NCBI GenBank assembly: GCA_018136815.1
Contig: CM030937.1
Coordinates: 5,412,632-5,476,631 of the forward strand
Length of the DNA: 64,000 nt
DNA from: Isochrysis galbana
Taxonomy: Eukaryota > Haptophyta > Isochrysidales > Isochrysidaceae
Direction of reading: 5' to 3'
Made by a program: the position numbers and the translations under genes. How positions within the stretch are numbered: the stretch's first letter is position 1; each line of letters begins with the position of its first letter. Shown in pieces: positions 40,815 through 52,291 of the stretch. The notes under the pieces are model-generated. The model had not been told where the DNA came from and did not search any database. It saw nothing but the letters and a program-made list of their open reading frames with translations.

Positions 40815-41470
40815 TTATGGACGAGAGGAGGGAGAGGGAGAGAGAGAGAGAAAGAGAGAGCGGGGGGGGGCGGGGGGAGAGAGAGGGAGAGAGAGAGGGA
40901 GAGAAGGAGAGGGAGAGAGGCGGGAGGGGGCGGCGGCGGAGGCGGCGGGAGAGGGGGGGGGGCGCAGGGGGAGAGAGGGGCCTCGAGCCGCCCCCCCCCC
41001 CCCGCCCCCCTCCCCCCCCCCGCGCGCGCTGGCTCCCTCTCCCCCCGTTCTCTCTCTCTCTCTCCTCTCTCGAGTCAGTGGGCTGATTCTCCCCCCCACC
41101 CCTCCCCTTTCCCCTACCTCTTCCCCTTTACAGTACGCTCCCGCGTCTTCCCTCTCTTCTTCACCCCTTCCCCAGCGGTGCGCGCGGGGGGGGGGAGGAG
41201 GGGGAGAGAGGCCACCTCTCACCTCCCGCCACAGCCAAGGCACATGGCCTCCCCCCCTCTCCCGCCCCCCCTTCTCCCCCCGCGCTCTCTCGCTCCCCTT
41301 CACGCGGCGACCGACCGAGTCCCAAGGGCTAGGACCGCGTGCACACCCTTCAGGCCCCAGTCCGGCCCTCCTGCGCCGCCCCACGCCACGGAATCGCCCC
41401 CATTTCCCCCTCTCTGCCTCTCCCTCTCTCTGCCTGCGCCACGCAGAGAGAGAGGAAGAAAGACGTGGGG
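40815..41470 (+). promoter_or_regulatory. GA-rich then C/T-rich region upstream of RGG-protein gene
   Basis: Purine-rich DNA (40815-40985) switches abruptly to pyrimidine-rich DNA (40986-41450), giving a purine/pyrimidine mirror layout about 200 bp before the ATG at 41639. Long frames on both strands through it are low complexity. It is probably promoter plus 5' UTR. Confidence 0.4.
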
Positions 41471-41638
41471 GGAGCGGGAGCGGGAGCAGGATGAAGAGCG
41501 GGAGCGAGCGAGTCGAGCAGTCCGGCGCGCTGCATACCGTCTTACCCGCCCAGCCCCGCTCCGCGCAGGTCCACACTCCCCTTTTGGGAGGAGGCGCTGG
41601 CTGCGTGCGCAGGCGGCGGACCACCACACGGTCGCCGC

Positions 41639-44503
41639 ATGGAGGATGCGATCGACTGCGCAGAGATCGCGACGTTGACGCAGCTCGACGTACGCGATGT
41701 AGAGGAGATAGTCCGGATCCACTGTCACAATGACCGCGACGAGACAAATCGCGCAGTCGCCCAGTTCTTCGATGGGGTCGGTCCATTTATTGAGGAGGCG
41801 AGCAATGCGTGGAAGAGCGGCGGCAGTAAGAACAAGTCGCGCAAGGTGCGCGCGCGGCCGCGGCGTGCGAGCCCGCGTGCCCTCGGCTTAGCACTGCGTC
41901 TCAACCCGGCCTGCCGCCCCCTCTCCCAAGCCCCTCTGACCGCCGCTCACCCTACCTCTCGCCCCTGCAGTCGGATGAGGAAAGCACTACCAAAGACGAC
42001 AGGCGGCCGCGGCGCGGCAAGGGTGACGGCGATGGTGGCAAGGGAAGTCGCGTCGAGTCGCGCGGCCGTGGGCGCGGCGACGGAGAAGGCCGCTCTCGTG
42101 GTCGCGGCGGCCGCGGCAGGTCCGATGATGACGTCGAGCGGCCTCAGAGACCGCCACGCAACGACGCCCAGCGCTCCGATCCACCTTCCAAACCTGTTGA
42201 AAATGGCAGCCCTGCGCTCAACACGAGCCCCCCACCAGAAGCACCCACCCCCTCTGACGTGCCTAAGCCCGTCGTGCCCGCGATGCCGGTTGGAAATGCG
42301 TGGGCAAAGCCCAAGGACTGGAGCGAGCAGTTCATTGATGCTGCGCAGTCGGTGCAGTCAGTGGCCGGGCGCGAGCGTGTAGGCCGCGGGCGGGGAGGAA
42401 AGGGCGAGCGTAAGGGCAAGGGTGACAACAGCGAGGAGGCCGACCGCGGTCGTGGCCGCGGGCGCAAGGGCGTGAACCCTGCCGACGACGCCGGCGAAGT
42501 CGACGTCAACGGCGTGGAGGACACACCCTCCGACCTGGCCGCCGACCTGCAGTCGGTCATGGCGCAGGATGCGCCCCTCTCTAGCCTCCCGATGCCGCAA
42601 GGTGAGGCCGCTCAGGGCGCCAATAGCGGCCTACCCATGATGTCGTCGCTCACATCCCCCGGTGAGCACGGCGGCTCGTCCGCCGCGCCAGCAAGCAGTA
42701 TCTTGCTCACCGACCCCGCCATCCTGGGCATGTCTGGCGCACCGAGCGTGGGACCCTGTGACGGTTCGCACACAGACTCCGCCGGTGTCATCATGCCGAC
42801 CAAGATAATGGGCGACTCCTCCAAGCTGCAGTTCGGCTTCGGCGACGCCAGCACCGCCGCCGCTGCCTCAGCGCAGCCTTCGCAGATGAGGCCCCCCACT
42901 TCGGCCGCCATGCAAAAGCTCTCGTTTGGTCTCGGTGGCGTCGATCTCTCGTCATCAGACCTCGTCGACTCAATATGCAAGTCGGCCAGCGGCACTTCCC
43001 TCCCGATGCCGGCTTCGCTCGTCAATGCACTGCCCTCGGCTGGTGGCAGCTCCCTTCCCGGCTTCGAGGGTTCATCGGACTCGGCATCGATGGGCAACAG
43101 CCCGGCCGAGAAAATGCTCGCCTCGAAGCTCGAGAAGCTTGCGGCGAACGAATCGGCAGCCCTTGCCTCGCTCCCGTCCGCCCTTGCTGGGCTGATGCAG
43201 CCACGTGGGCTTTCGCAGTCTGGCGCGTTCGAGTCGGTCCCGGCCCCAGCGAAGAGCAACACCAGCTCCGCGCCAGTCCCGGGCTCCGTCCCCCCCGGCG
43301 TAGGGCGCCCAGTGAGCGCCGCTCCCGGGCATGCTGCGAGCTGCTCGCACCCCTCCGCCTCTTCCATAGGCGTTGGCGTCGGCATCGCCCCATACACCGC
43401 GATGGGACCAGGCATGGGCCTTCCTCCGGGCGCTTACGCGGATCCTCCAGGCACGACGTACTCAGCGGAGAATGGCATGACGCCCACGCAGCCCATGGAC
43501 AGCATGATGCCGCCAGGCAACATGGGCTTCGATGCTATGGGGATGACCCCTCCGGGCATCGGTGCAGCGGTGGCCTACGAGATGCCCTCCACTGGCAGCC
43601 TTGCCCCACAGCCGCCGATGGCCGCCCGACAGGTCGGCTCCGCCGGATCCGACAAGGAAGGTCCGCGGAGAGGCCGCAAGAAGAACAAGGGCGACCGCGG
43701 CGGCGGCGCAGCCCCCGCCTCGAGCGGCGAGCGCAACGACCGCACCGGACCTGCCACAGGCCAGTCCCAAGCTATGCACAACGGTGGAGAGATGGGCATG
43801 CCACCTGGCATTGGCATGGGCATGGGCGTCAACAATGCCACCATGGGTGTTTCAGCAGGGCAGGCGCCGCCAAGCATGATACAGCCGGGGTACGCCCAGC
43901 AGCAGCCGTACGGTTTTGGAATGGTCCCGCCCGCCCTCATGGCTGGCCCATATACGGGATACGGCGGCATGCCGCACGGCTACGGCAGCGGCATGTATCA
44001 AGTCCCGGCCATGCCCCCGGGTAACATCAACATGTACAGCGCTCCGGCGCACAACAACTACGCGCCGCAACCGCAATACGTCTCGGCGCAGCAGCAGTAC
44101 GTCCAACAACAACAATACCTCTCGCAACAGTGCGTAGCGCGCTCGCGTGCGCGTTCGGAAGCGGAGCGCCAGCCGTGGCGCTCCGATTCCCCCCCCCCCC
44201 CCCCCCCCGCGCACTCTCTCAAACCTGCTCGCTCCACTAGAGCCTAATCCTACCGACCCTCTTCTCTTTATTTGTTGACTTAGGTCTAACTCAGGCCCAG
44301 CTGGTGGATACGTGCAGTCGTACCAGGGGCAGCAGCAGATGCCGATGTCCGGCGCAACCATGAGCTCTGGCTTCAACTCCGGCTTCAGCTCCGGGAACAC
44401 CGCAGGCTTTGGGGCCTACGATGAGTCTACGCCAGACTACACCCAACAAGCGGGAATGTTTGGTGCTGGTCCAGGCGGTGGGTACTACCGTCCTTCCTGT
44501 TAG
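41639..44503 (+). CDS. UBA-like / RGG-box protein resembling UBAP2L-Lingerer, three exons
   Basis: Exons 41639-41845, 41971-44129 and 44284-44503 join through introns of 125 bp (AAG|GTGCGC ... CCTGCAG) and 154 bp (CA|GTGCGT ... CTTAG, phase 2), giving about 861 residues. Residues 1-50 form a small helical domain (TLTQLDVRDVEEIVRIHCHN and NRAVAQFFDG) like the UBA-type domain of UBAP2L/Lingerer or GIP1. Then come Arg-Gly tracts (about 72-115 and 180-215; RGRGRGDGEGRSRGRGGRGR), a conserved-looking NAWAKPKDWSEQF segment, and a long Met/Pro/Gly/Gln-rich tail ending in YVQQQQYLSQ and GFNSGFSSGN. RGG plus prion-like composition predicts an RNA-binding cytoplasmic granule protein. The family match is by architecture, not by alignment. 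Unspliced reading would replace the true C-terminus by 35 Arg/Pro-rich residues. Confidence 0.75.
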
Positions 44504-45727
44504 GATGCCAAGTAGCTCTGATGTGAATCAGGTGGCACGGACGAGATTGCCTGCCGGGCTCAGGTGTGGATTCCGAGCGCCGGCCACATCGGGCGCCTGC
44601 CACTCAATGCTCGGACTAAGGCGCTAGGGGCCACAAGTTTTGATCGTCGGCTGACGGGCAGGTCTGGCGTGAGCAATCGATCGCTCTGACCAGCCGGACG
44701 GACGAGGCGAGGGCGGGGGCGAGATCGGGAGGAGCGGGGCGTGGCAGACGGCCGCACAAGGTGGGTCGCAAAAGGGCTGCATGCGGAACGGTGCGTGACT
44801 TCGATCCGCGCTTTGGTGCCCGGCCACAGTGAAGAAGAGCTTCCGGTGAGGAGTATGGCAGTGTCTGGAGCGCACACGGGTGCAAGACCTGTCAGAGCGG
44901 GGAGAAGGGCACCTGGAGTGGTGAGCGAAAGCGTGTCATCAGTCGGTTGGTGTGCTTTCATCGTGCTGAAAGCGCGTCATGTGTCTTGGGTTGCAGAGCG
45001 CGCTCAGCGTGGTGATTGTGTGGGGTTGGAGATGCCGCTGATGCCGATGGTGACTGCTTGGCCATCGTGCATCTCTGTGTTGTATTGGCCGTCCCGGCAC
45101 AACTTCTAGGCACAGCGTAGCGCAATGCAAAAGCAGGGAGCGATCAGAAGACTCAGTCGCTCCTCGAAAGCACGAGTGCGTAAGCGTTAGCTGTTGTATG
45201 TATGCGTATACTGCATACTGCGTGCTAATTAATGCATGCTTCAGCGTTGCTCACCCAATAACGATCAACGATCAAACCATTAACATTATTAGTACATGAT
45301 ACATGAAGGCCCTCGATAGTCGATAGTAGTAATTGCATTGATTCGCATACGCTCATGCTCATGCTATGATTCAGCTCAACTGCTCAACTCAAAGTAGAGA
45401 GAGGCGAGCGCAAGTGCGCAAGTATCAAGTATCGTTAATAACGGCAGCTATATATAGGATCATGGAGCGGGCTCGCCGCTTAGGCTCGTCGCTCCCCTCA
45501 GGCTCACTCAGCACTCAGGTCGCGTTCCGTCCGTCGAATATGGGACGGACTCGATATTAGCCATCAGACACAAAGTCAAATGTACAGCATAGTTTATAGT
45601 TTACATTTACATTTACATTTACTACTACATACAAACATGTAGGGTTAATTACCATATCATTCATACATTCGCAGAGTGTTTTGTATTTTCGTAACACGTA
45701 GCACGTAACATTTCCACACTGGTTCAA
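44504..45727. other. gene-free spacer
   Basis: No conserved frame. AT-richer part 45190-45660 contains GCATACTGC words and TTTACATTTACATTTACATT repeats. Confidence 0.4.
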
Positions 45728-46060
45728 AATAAAAAATAATTACAACTGGGAATATCGGCGGCTGCACTGAGCCGCTGGCCGATGCCGCACGCCGACGCAG
45801 GTGAAGACGCAGGTGAAGATGTCCCAGCAGGCCATGCAGAGACCCCGGCAGAATAAAACAACTGAGCGTTAGTACCACTACTCCCACTAGCCCGGTACTA
45901 TCACGACACCCCTCAGCGCACTTGCCCGCACGCCTTGAAGTGATGGCACAGACACATACACATATGCATCCCTTCAAATCTCCCCCCTCGCAAACCCCTG
46001 GCTCCCATTATAACTCCCCACAAGTTACAATGAGGGAAAACCCATTGAGGCAGCTCCACC
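45728..46060. repeat. family E (+) joined to family D/H (inverted)
   Basis: 45728-45855 repeats 3660-3800; 45856-46010 is the inverse of 3351-3520; 46000-46060 is the start of family H (CTCCCATTATAACTCCCC ... CCCATTGAGGC). It shows repeats inserted into repeats. Confidence 0.6.
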
Positions 46061-46379
46061 GCGAGGTCTGCTCTCGTTGTTCCGACTTCTCTGTTTCGCA
46101 TGTCTGTGCGCCGATGAGTTGCCTTGGTGCCGACGCTTGACAGTCCGCCCTGAGTGTGGTTAGTTTTCGCCCTGTTTGGTTTAGTTCGTGTGTGTCTGTG
46201 TGACGAGGGGTCTTTTTGAGTCCCTGCGTTGTAGTCTCTCGTGTCTACCTTAGACCTAAGAAGCTCTCATTCTCCTTCTCTCTCTTCCTCTAGCTCGCTA
46301 GCTAGCCTCGGCCCTACCCTCCAACGCCGCGCGTTGTGGGCCTCCGAACCTCCGTCTCTCTTCTCGTCCCTCGCACTCG

Positions 46380-46817
46380 ATGGTAGAAGCTGTCAGACCC
46401 GACTTCTACTATGACCTCTCAGACATATTCCCGCAAGCAACCACCTACGACTCCTTCACGGCCGCGTCAGCTGCCGGCTCGATCGAACGGCCCTCTGCCC
46501 ACGAGCCAGTAGTCATCGCGTGTTCGACAAGCACAAATTCTGTCTTGGCGCCTACGACCGCGCCGTCCCATAATCCCGCTCCACTTCTGCCCATGGAAAC
46601 AGCGGGAACTTCTTTCGGGCCACAAGGGGTCCACTTCGTCGGAACCGGCGGCTCCGAGCCTCCGCAAGGTCCTTCTAACACGGCGGCGCCATCCGCCGCT
46701 CCGTCTGACGAGCCGCTGCTCGTGGATCCACTCCGCGATCGAACCGAGCTCACCTCTCTCGGGACCTCGGGCGCCTTTTGGCCGAAGCCCGAGCCAAAGC
46801 CAGCGGTTCCGCGGTAG
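46380..46817 (+). CDS. hypothetical protein, possibly transposon-derived
   Basis: An ATG at 46380 follows a C/T-rich stretch and opens 145 codons (MVEAVRPDFYYDLSDIFPQA...) with normal composition but no recognised motif. After its stop, another frame (46778-46980, e.g. RHVAEAALEIRMPKPPRGTY and HFDALCAQLSSLADQARSEA) looks equally protein-like, suggesting a frameshift near 46800 or a missed splice. The stretch then runs directly into repeated DNA (46977 on). An ORF1-like protein of a retroelement is one explanation. Confidence 0.35.
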   Translation: MVEAVRPDFYYDLSDIFPQATTYDSFTAASAAGSIERPSAHEPVVIACSTSTNSVLAPTTAPSHNPAPLLPMETAGTSFGPQGVHFVGTGGSEPPQGPSNTAAPSAAPSDEPLLVDPLRDRTELTSLGTSGAFWPKPEPKPAVPR

Positions 46818-46976
46818 TCTTACCTCGTCACGTGGCGGAGGCCGCCCTCGAAATACGCATGCCTAAGCCGCCGCGCGGTACTTATGCGTCTCCGGCCGCC
46901 GTCATCCCCCAGCATTTCGACGCCTTGTGCGCCCAACTCTCCTCCCTAGCTGACCAGGCTCGCTCCGAGGCGGCAC

Positions 46977-47150
46977 AATGTGATTGCAAGTCATCACACG
47001 TGCTGCGCAACGAAACATCTCTTATATGGCTACTTTACGTAAATGTGGGCCTTAGGGGAGGGAAAAGGTTGGCATGCGCACGCACGGCGCCCCCGCGGGG
47101 GGACCGATGCACATCGCGCCGTGCCCATAATTACAATAATCACAGGTGCC
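46977..47150 (+). repeat. diverged copy of the 53808-54160 repeat unit
   Basis: It shares TGATTGCAAGTCATCACAC, AACATCTCTTATA and GGGACCGATGCACATCGCGC with the tandem units at 53808-54160. Confidence 0.55.
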
Positions 47151-47264
47151 ATGGATACGCGCCGCGGGAAAGCAGGAAGCAGGGAAATAACGCTAGTCTA
47201 CATTTAATTTTAAAATAACGCTCTATATACAACTGTGGACATTCGATCGCTCAATTCGACTGAT

Positions 47265-47640
47265 GTCCCACAATTGACGGAACGACACCTCGGCTCCCAT
47301 TCTAACTCCCCACACGTTAAAATGAGGGAATACCCATTGAGGCGGACCGACCTACGTCGGGCGACTCTCCGGGAAAAAGCACCGGGGGGGGGGGGGGAGG
47401 AACCTCTCGTCAAAAAAGGAGAACGGCCCTTACCAGCTCACGCCGCGAGAGGTTCTCGAGAAATAAGCAGCTGCGCCCCGAAGATACCTGCCACTGGTGT
47501 CTGGTGTATCCCAAGACGTCTTGAGCCGCTCCCTTCCCATCTCCCTCCTGTCGCCAGCCGCCCCCCTCCGCCCGTTTGCTAATGCAAACGGGTCTCGTTT
47601 CTCACCACACTCCATCGGGGGGGGGGGTGCAAATCCCCCC
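47265..47640 (-). repeat. family H, long copy
   Basis: The inverse of 11690-12010. It includes AACTCCCCACACGTTAAAAT, the GGGAAAAAGCACCGGGGG box and the perfect hairpin CCCGTTTGC-TAAT-GCAAACGGG. The loop differs from the other copy (GTAA) while the stem is kept. Confidence 0.65.
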
Positions 47641-47689
47641 CTCTCCCTCGTTCCATTCTCTTCCGCCCCGGTCCCTGCGGCGCGTCGCC

Positions 47690-48105
47690 ATGCGGCGCGC
47701 CACGGCCTGCTCTCAGAGGTCCTTCAGGGGCGCCCAGAGGGCCAGCAGGGGCAGCTCAGGGGGCAGTGGAGGCTGGGGCTCAGGCCCTGGCCCCCCCTGC
47801 CTCTCCCTCGCTCGCCTCGCTGGCCTTGGGTGCCGCCTGAGTCCCCCGTCTGCCTGGCGACCAGGGATGGGGGGGGGAGTCGGGGAGTCAGTACGAGAGC
47901 TGGTCCATGCGGGCCTGGGAGTGCGGCTCGCGGCCCGCGCCCACTAGGGGTCTGGGCCAGAATGATGATTGCCCAGCCCCTGCCAAAGGGCAGGGGCTGA
48001 GGTTGAATGTACGGGCCCACCCCGGGGGGTGTCCGCGATGGAGAGAGGGGGGCGCGAGGCCCCCATTGACCCCCACTTATAAAAGTAGGTTGTGAGAGCG
48101 TGGGA
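47690..48105 (+). repeat. family A, long copy in plus orientation
   Basis: Complete by comparison with other copies: GGCAGTGGAGGCTGGGGCTC, CTGCCTCTCCCTCGCT, GCCCCTGCCAAAGGGCAGGG, and the end CCCCCACTTATAAAAGTAGG. Confidence 0.7.
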
Positions 48106-48290
48106 TAAGGGCGATGTCGTCGGGACACCTGGGGAGGGTAGGCGTAATAGCAGTAGATGGCATCATTAGAGGTTTTTTCCCGCGTCAGTCAATATCATTC
48201 TGGCTATAGCTCATGTGAGTGGCGCAAACAACAAACAATCTTCCTAGACTCAAGGGCCTTCACTCTGCACGCACACTTTGAATGCTCTCG

Positions 48291-49013
48291 TCATACAGCA
48301 CCCTTGCCCCACTTTCGCCGCTGGATGGCCACTTTTGCTAGTTCTACCATGGGATCACTGCGCCCAAAGCCCTTTGCGTAATCGGTCGCGACGGCCTCAA
48401 GCATGCGCCGCTCTGCATCATGGGTCTCACCCAGACTTTCATAGTAGAGAGAGAGGTAAAGTAGGGCATAGAAGCGCGAGCTTGCGTCGCCGCCTTGTGC
48501 GAGCTCGATGAGTCGCTGTTCGGCTGCAGGTGTCCCTGAGAGGAAGAGCTGCTGCACCGCGCGCATGACTGGACGACGGTCAGTGCCCACCGTCAGCTTT
48601 GCCGGCCTGGCTGCCTCCAGCCCGCCTCGGATCTGTGCCACACAGAGCAGGTGCCAGATCTGCTCTTCTGTATCGTTTGGGTTGACCTGCACGTCCGTGG
48701 CGAACTGATCCGCGCCTTCGGTGAAGCGGTTGGCGTAGTAGAGCGCGAGGCCGCGCTGCCACAGGTAGGGCTTCGCCGCTGGGTTGGCTTGTAAGACCGA
48801 GTCGTAGAGCTCAATCGCCTCCTCGACTCGATTGTCTGCGAAGGCAGCCATGCCCTCGCGCACAGGAGTGGCGGCATGCGCGGCGCGTGGGAGTGCTCCA
48901 GTGAGTGCGGGAGCCAGCAGCACCGCTCGCCGGCTCGCCACGTGCCGCACTCCCAGCGCAAGCGTGGGTAGCAGCAGGAACAGCCGGAGGGGCGGCGGCG
49001 CGCCGACGACCAT
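48291..49013 (-). CDS. plastid-lumen-targeted TPR-like protein
   Basis: From the ATG at 49013 the product is 240 residues. Residues 1-22 are a hydrophobic leader (LRLFLLLPTLALG). Residues 23-49 hold SRRAVLLAPALTGALPRAAHAA, a twin-arginine, hydrophobic stretch with an A-H-A cleavage site. This tripartite start fits a secondary-plastid thylakoid-lumen protein. The mature part has helical repeats: GMAAFADNRVEEAIELYDSV, LWQRGLALYYANRFTEGADQ, VNPNDTEEQIWHLL and FYALLYLSLYYESLGETHDA, a pattern known from a conserved plant/algal TPR family that keeps W-Q-R-G-L, N-P-N-D-T-E and LYYES. The role of that family is not established. The frame stays open upstream to about 49181, but those residues would break the leader, so 49013 is preferred. 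Confidence 0.8.
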   Translation of the reverse strand: MVVGAPPPLRLFLLLPTLALGVRHVASRRAVLLAPALTGALPRAAHAATPVREGMAAFADNRVEEAIELYDSVLQANPAAKPYLWQRGLALYYANRFTEGADQFATDVQVNPNDTEEQIWHLLCVAQIRGGLEAARPAKLTVGTDRRPVMRAVQQLFLSGTPAAEQRLIELAQGGDASSRFYALLYLSLYYESLGETHDAERRMLEAVATDYAKGFGRSDPMVELAKVAIQRRKWGKGAV

Positions 49014-50100
49014 CAAGTTTGTACAGCCGAGGATTTCACACGCTGGTCTTCTTGGCCGTCTTCTTCTCCAGTGACAAAAAAACACGTAAATAAAACCCCC
49101 AGTATACAGTATACAGAACAGACGGAACTGAAACTTCCCTCCCTTTCTTTTTGCCTTCTCCCCTCTCTCTTCTCCACGCACTGATACTTGTCTTGCGGTC
49201 TCGACAAATAGCTTTAGAGTACTGTTGTCTTTCTCTGTTCTCTGTCTTCCTCCGTTCTATGTCTCCAAAAATATGTTCTCCGTTACAAGGAGGTGGTACA
49301 AAAAATAGTCGAACGCGAACGCAACAACGCAACTCGCAACTCAAACTTTTTGACCGTTTGAACATAGTCAACTACCTACTACTCCCTTGACCCCCAAAGT
49401 GAACACTGTGAAAAACACTGACAATTTTCCTCGCGCCGCGAACACGCGGCGCTCAACACCTCGCGGCTGTGCCGCGAACACACCCAACTCAAGGCGCGCG
49501 ACAATGAACACCCGTCAACTACATACTCACCCCCCCCCCCTAAAAAAGTGAACGCGCGTATTATTTTTACCACCTACTTGTATTCTATGTTCTCTCTGTC
49601 TCTGTGAGCTCCCTGTTCTCTCTTGTTCCCTGCTCTCCGTAATAGTCTTTGAGCTTTAGGAGAGAAGGGAGTCCTCCCACATACTTTTCTCTCTCGTCTA
49701 TTCTCTCTTCTCGACAATAACCTCAGTACTCTCTCTCTCTCCCTCTCTCTCTCTCTCTCTTCCTTCTTCCTCTCTCCACCGCTCTCGCCTGCCCATCCTC
49801 CTTCTTCTCTCTCGACTACGTGCTGCGGTCTATTTTAAGACAGCTCCCTCCGGTTGGTGGTGGGTCCACGCGTTTTCTTTTCGCCCGGGAGAGAGAGCTC
49901 CCAGCGAGACGCACTGAGAAAACCCCTGGGAGACCCCATGCGAACGAGTGAGACCCCTCTCATATAGAAAAAAAAGCCATTGAACGCTAGATAATTTCGC
50001 GAGTAGCTATCCTGAGAGAAGATTCCGTGATCACGCGTCCTCTCTTGCTCCGTACCCAGACTCCTTTATCGCCCCGACGGTTTCTTTACACATACTCGGG
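49014..50100. other. gene-free spacer between divergent genes
   Basis: Contains (CT)n-rich sequence (49720-49765) and a CGCGGC-rich inverted-looking patch (49430-49480). The genes on either side diverge, so both promoters probably lie here. Confidence 0.4.
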
Positions 50101-50159
50101 GTATCTCCCTCAAGCGCGTCGTGGCGTACCCCCCAACCTTTCCTGCCTCTCTCCGCACG

Positions 50160-52291
50160 ATGGGAGGAGCCGCCCAGCTCGCGCTGCTCTCCGCGCTGCC
50201 TGCGGTCTGTGGCCTGGCGGTGTCTGGCGCTCGGCCAGCGCTGACGCTCGCGCGCGCGGGGTCACTCCAGCTCAACCTGCTCGCCGACGCCCAGATCCTG
50301 CTGCCCGATGCGGCAGAGACGGTCTCTGCTGCGGCGCAGACGGCTGCTGAGAACCCTGGCTGGTTCGATAGGTGAGGCCTCCCCAGGCTGCCCCAGCGCG
50401 AGAGCGAGGGGATGGGGTGGGTGGTGAGGGGAGAAGGATACAGGAGGACGCCGGGCGACGGTCCAAGGAGGGGGTGGGAGGGGTGGGAGGGGGAAAACCG
50501 GGGGAGGTGGAAGAGACATGACGAGTCGACAGACCGCCGTCGAGAATGATGGTGGTCGGGCCACAAGTGTGGCCCTCAGGCAAGGGAGAACAGCCGGTCG
50601 CGTGAGTTGGGAACGGGGAGAAGGCTGTGATGGAGCCCGACAGATCGAGTGGTCTAGCGCGAGGGCGAAAGAGGCTGAGGCGGGAGAGTGACGGCATCCT
50701 GGCTAGGTTCGAGGGGAAGCTGGGGGCAGAGGAAGGGCTAGGGGGAAGAACGCCCAAGGAGAGCAGAGTCGTGCTTGTGGACTGTAAGGGCCTCACGAAA
50801 GTAGTGATCAGAGCGTGCGGAGCGCACGGTTAGAATGAATCCAAGCTCGCGTGCGAACGAGAGCAATCGCGTGCGTATGAGGCAGAAGTGCAAGATTGAC
50901 TGAGCACTTCACATCAAGCCGGACTCTCCGGACAATAGGCTGTGCAGCTCTTTCCTCACTCTGGGCGTCTACACTACGGCTGCTCTATCCCACCGATATA
51001 TATGTGCACGTGTGGCTGGGGAATGCAGAGGCGAGGGAAGTGCAAGGCGACAAACACAGGTGGTACCCTCGTACTCAAGTACCTTCGCCGCCTCCCCTCT
51101 GTGCAGCCTTGTTGTCAAGCCGTTCGAGCTCGCGATTGAGGCACTCGGAGGCGCCGCAGGCTTCGGCCCCGCCATCATCATCTTTACCATCGGTGTGCAT
51201 CGCCCTCCAGTCTGGCCAACTCTCTTCTCGCCACCGCCCCCTCAGCTTGATGCATGCCCTTTGCTCGTCTCGCAGGCATCAAGCTGTTGCTCTTCCCACT
51301 GACGAAGCAGCAGATTGAGTCGACGACAAAGATGCAGGCAATTGCGCCTGCGGCCAAGGCGCTCCAGGAGCGCTACCGCGAGCGCGACCCAGCGCGTTTG
51401 AATGCCGAGCTGCAGAAGCTCTACCAGGACAACGAGGTCAACCCGCTTGCTGGATGCGTCCCCGCACTGGCCCAGGTGTGTTACGCGCTGTCCATGCGCA
51501 TTGGTTTTGCCATGGAGTGCCTGTGCCGTCTCATGTGGGCAATTACCACTGCGCAACCTCGCCTGCAGATCCCCCTCTTCATCGGTTTGTATCGTGCTCT
51601 CCTCAACCTCGCCAAGGAGGACAAACTCGCCCAGCCCTTCTTGTGGCTTCCCTCCCTAGAGGGCCCGGTGGCTGACTACACCGAGGGCATTGGCTGGTTG
51701 ACGGACTGGGTGAACGGCGCGCCAAAGTATGGGTGGAGCGTCACGGGTGCCTACCTCGTGCTTCCGGTCTTGCTCGTCGCCTCCCAGTATCTCTCCATGG
51801 AGCTTTTGTCGCCAAAGAGCGAGGACCCCGCTCAGCAGCAGTCGCAAGCTATCCTCAAGTTTCTGCCGCTGATGATCGGCTGGTTTTCTCTGAGCGTTCC
51901 TTCCGGCCTCGGCCTGTACTGGCTCACGAACAACGTCATCACCACCGCTTCCACCCTCATCATCAGGGAGATGACCCCAAAGATTGAGATTGAGATCCCT
52001 GGCGCAGGCTCCGCTGCGGCCGCTTCGCCCGCAAACACTAAGGGCTTTGGCGGTCGCCGCTTCGGTGAGGTCATCGAGTCGCGGGCCCAGGACGGCTCCA
52101 CTGTCAGAATCAAGCCGCCGGGCTCGCAGACGGCGCCAAGCACGCCCGCCCAGGCTTCGATCGTGGACCCGTCCAGCACTGTCGTTGAGGCGACCGTGGT
52201 CGAGATTGAGCGCGATGAGGGTTCGGGCATGGCCGCCGAGGAGCCGAAGAAGAAGATGGCCAAGAAGCAGCGGAAGAAGAAGCGGAACTAA
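50160..52291 (+). CDS. ALB3: Alb3/Oxa1/YidC family membrane protein insertase, four exons
   Basis: Exons 50160-50371, 51107-51192, 51276-51475 and 51569-52291 join in frame (phases 2, 1 and 0), giving about 406 residues. The spliced core reads NPGWFDSLVVKPFELAIEAL, FGPAIIIFTI-GIKLLLFPLT, KQQIESTTKM, LYQDNEVNPLAGCVPALAQ and IPLFIGLYRAL, all hallmark YidC/Oxa1/Alb3 words. Then follow WLTDW, PVLLVASQYLSMELL and LPLMIGWFSLSVPSGLGLYW, for five membrane helices in total. The C-terminal tail is long and ends in a Lys-rich stretch (KKKMAKKQRKKKRN), as in Alb3/Oxa1 tails that bind ribosomes or cpSRP43. The N-terminus (ALLSALPAVCGLAVSGARPA) looks like a signal plus transit leader. It should insert light-harvesting and other proteins into thylakoids. 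The last intron (51476-51568) is 93 bp, in frame and stop-free, so retention would add 31 residues. Confidence 0.9.

Noticed and set aside
42612-43415. 267-codon minus-strand frame in the RGG-protein gene
   Set aside because: Antisense to a coding exon in GC-rich DNA, with no motif.
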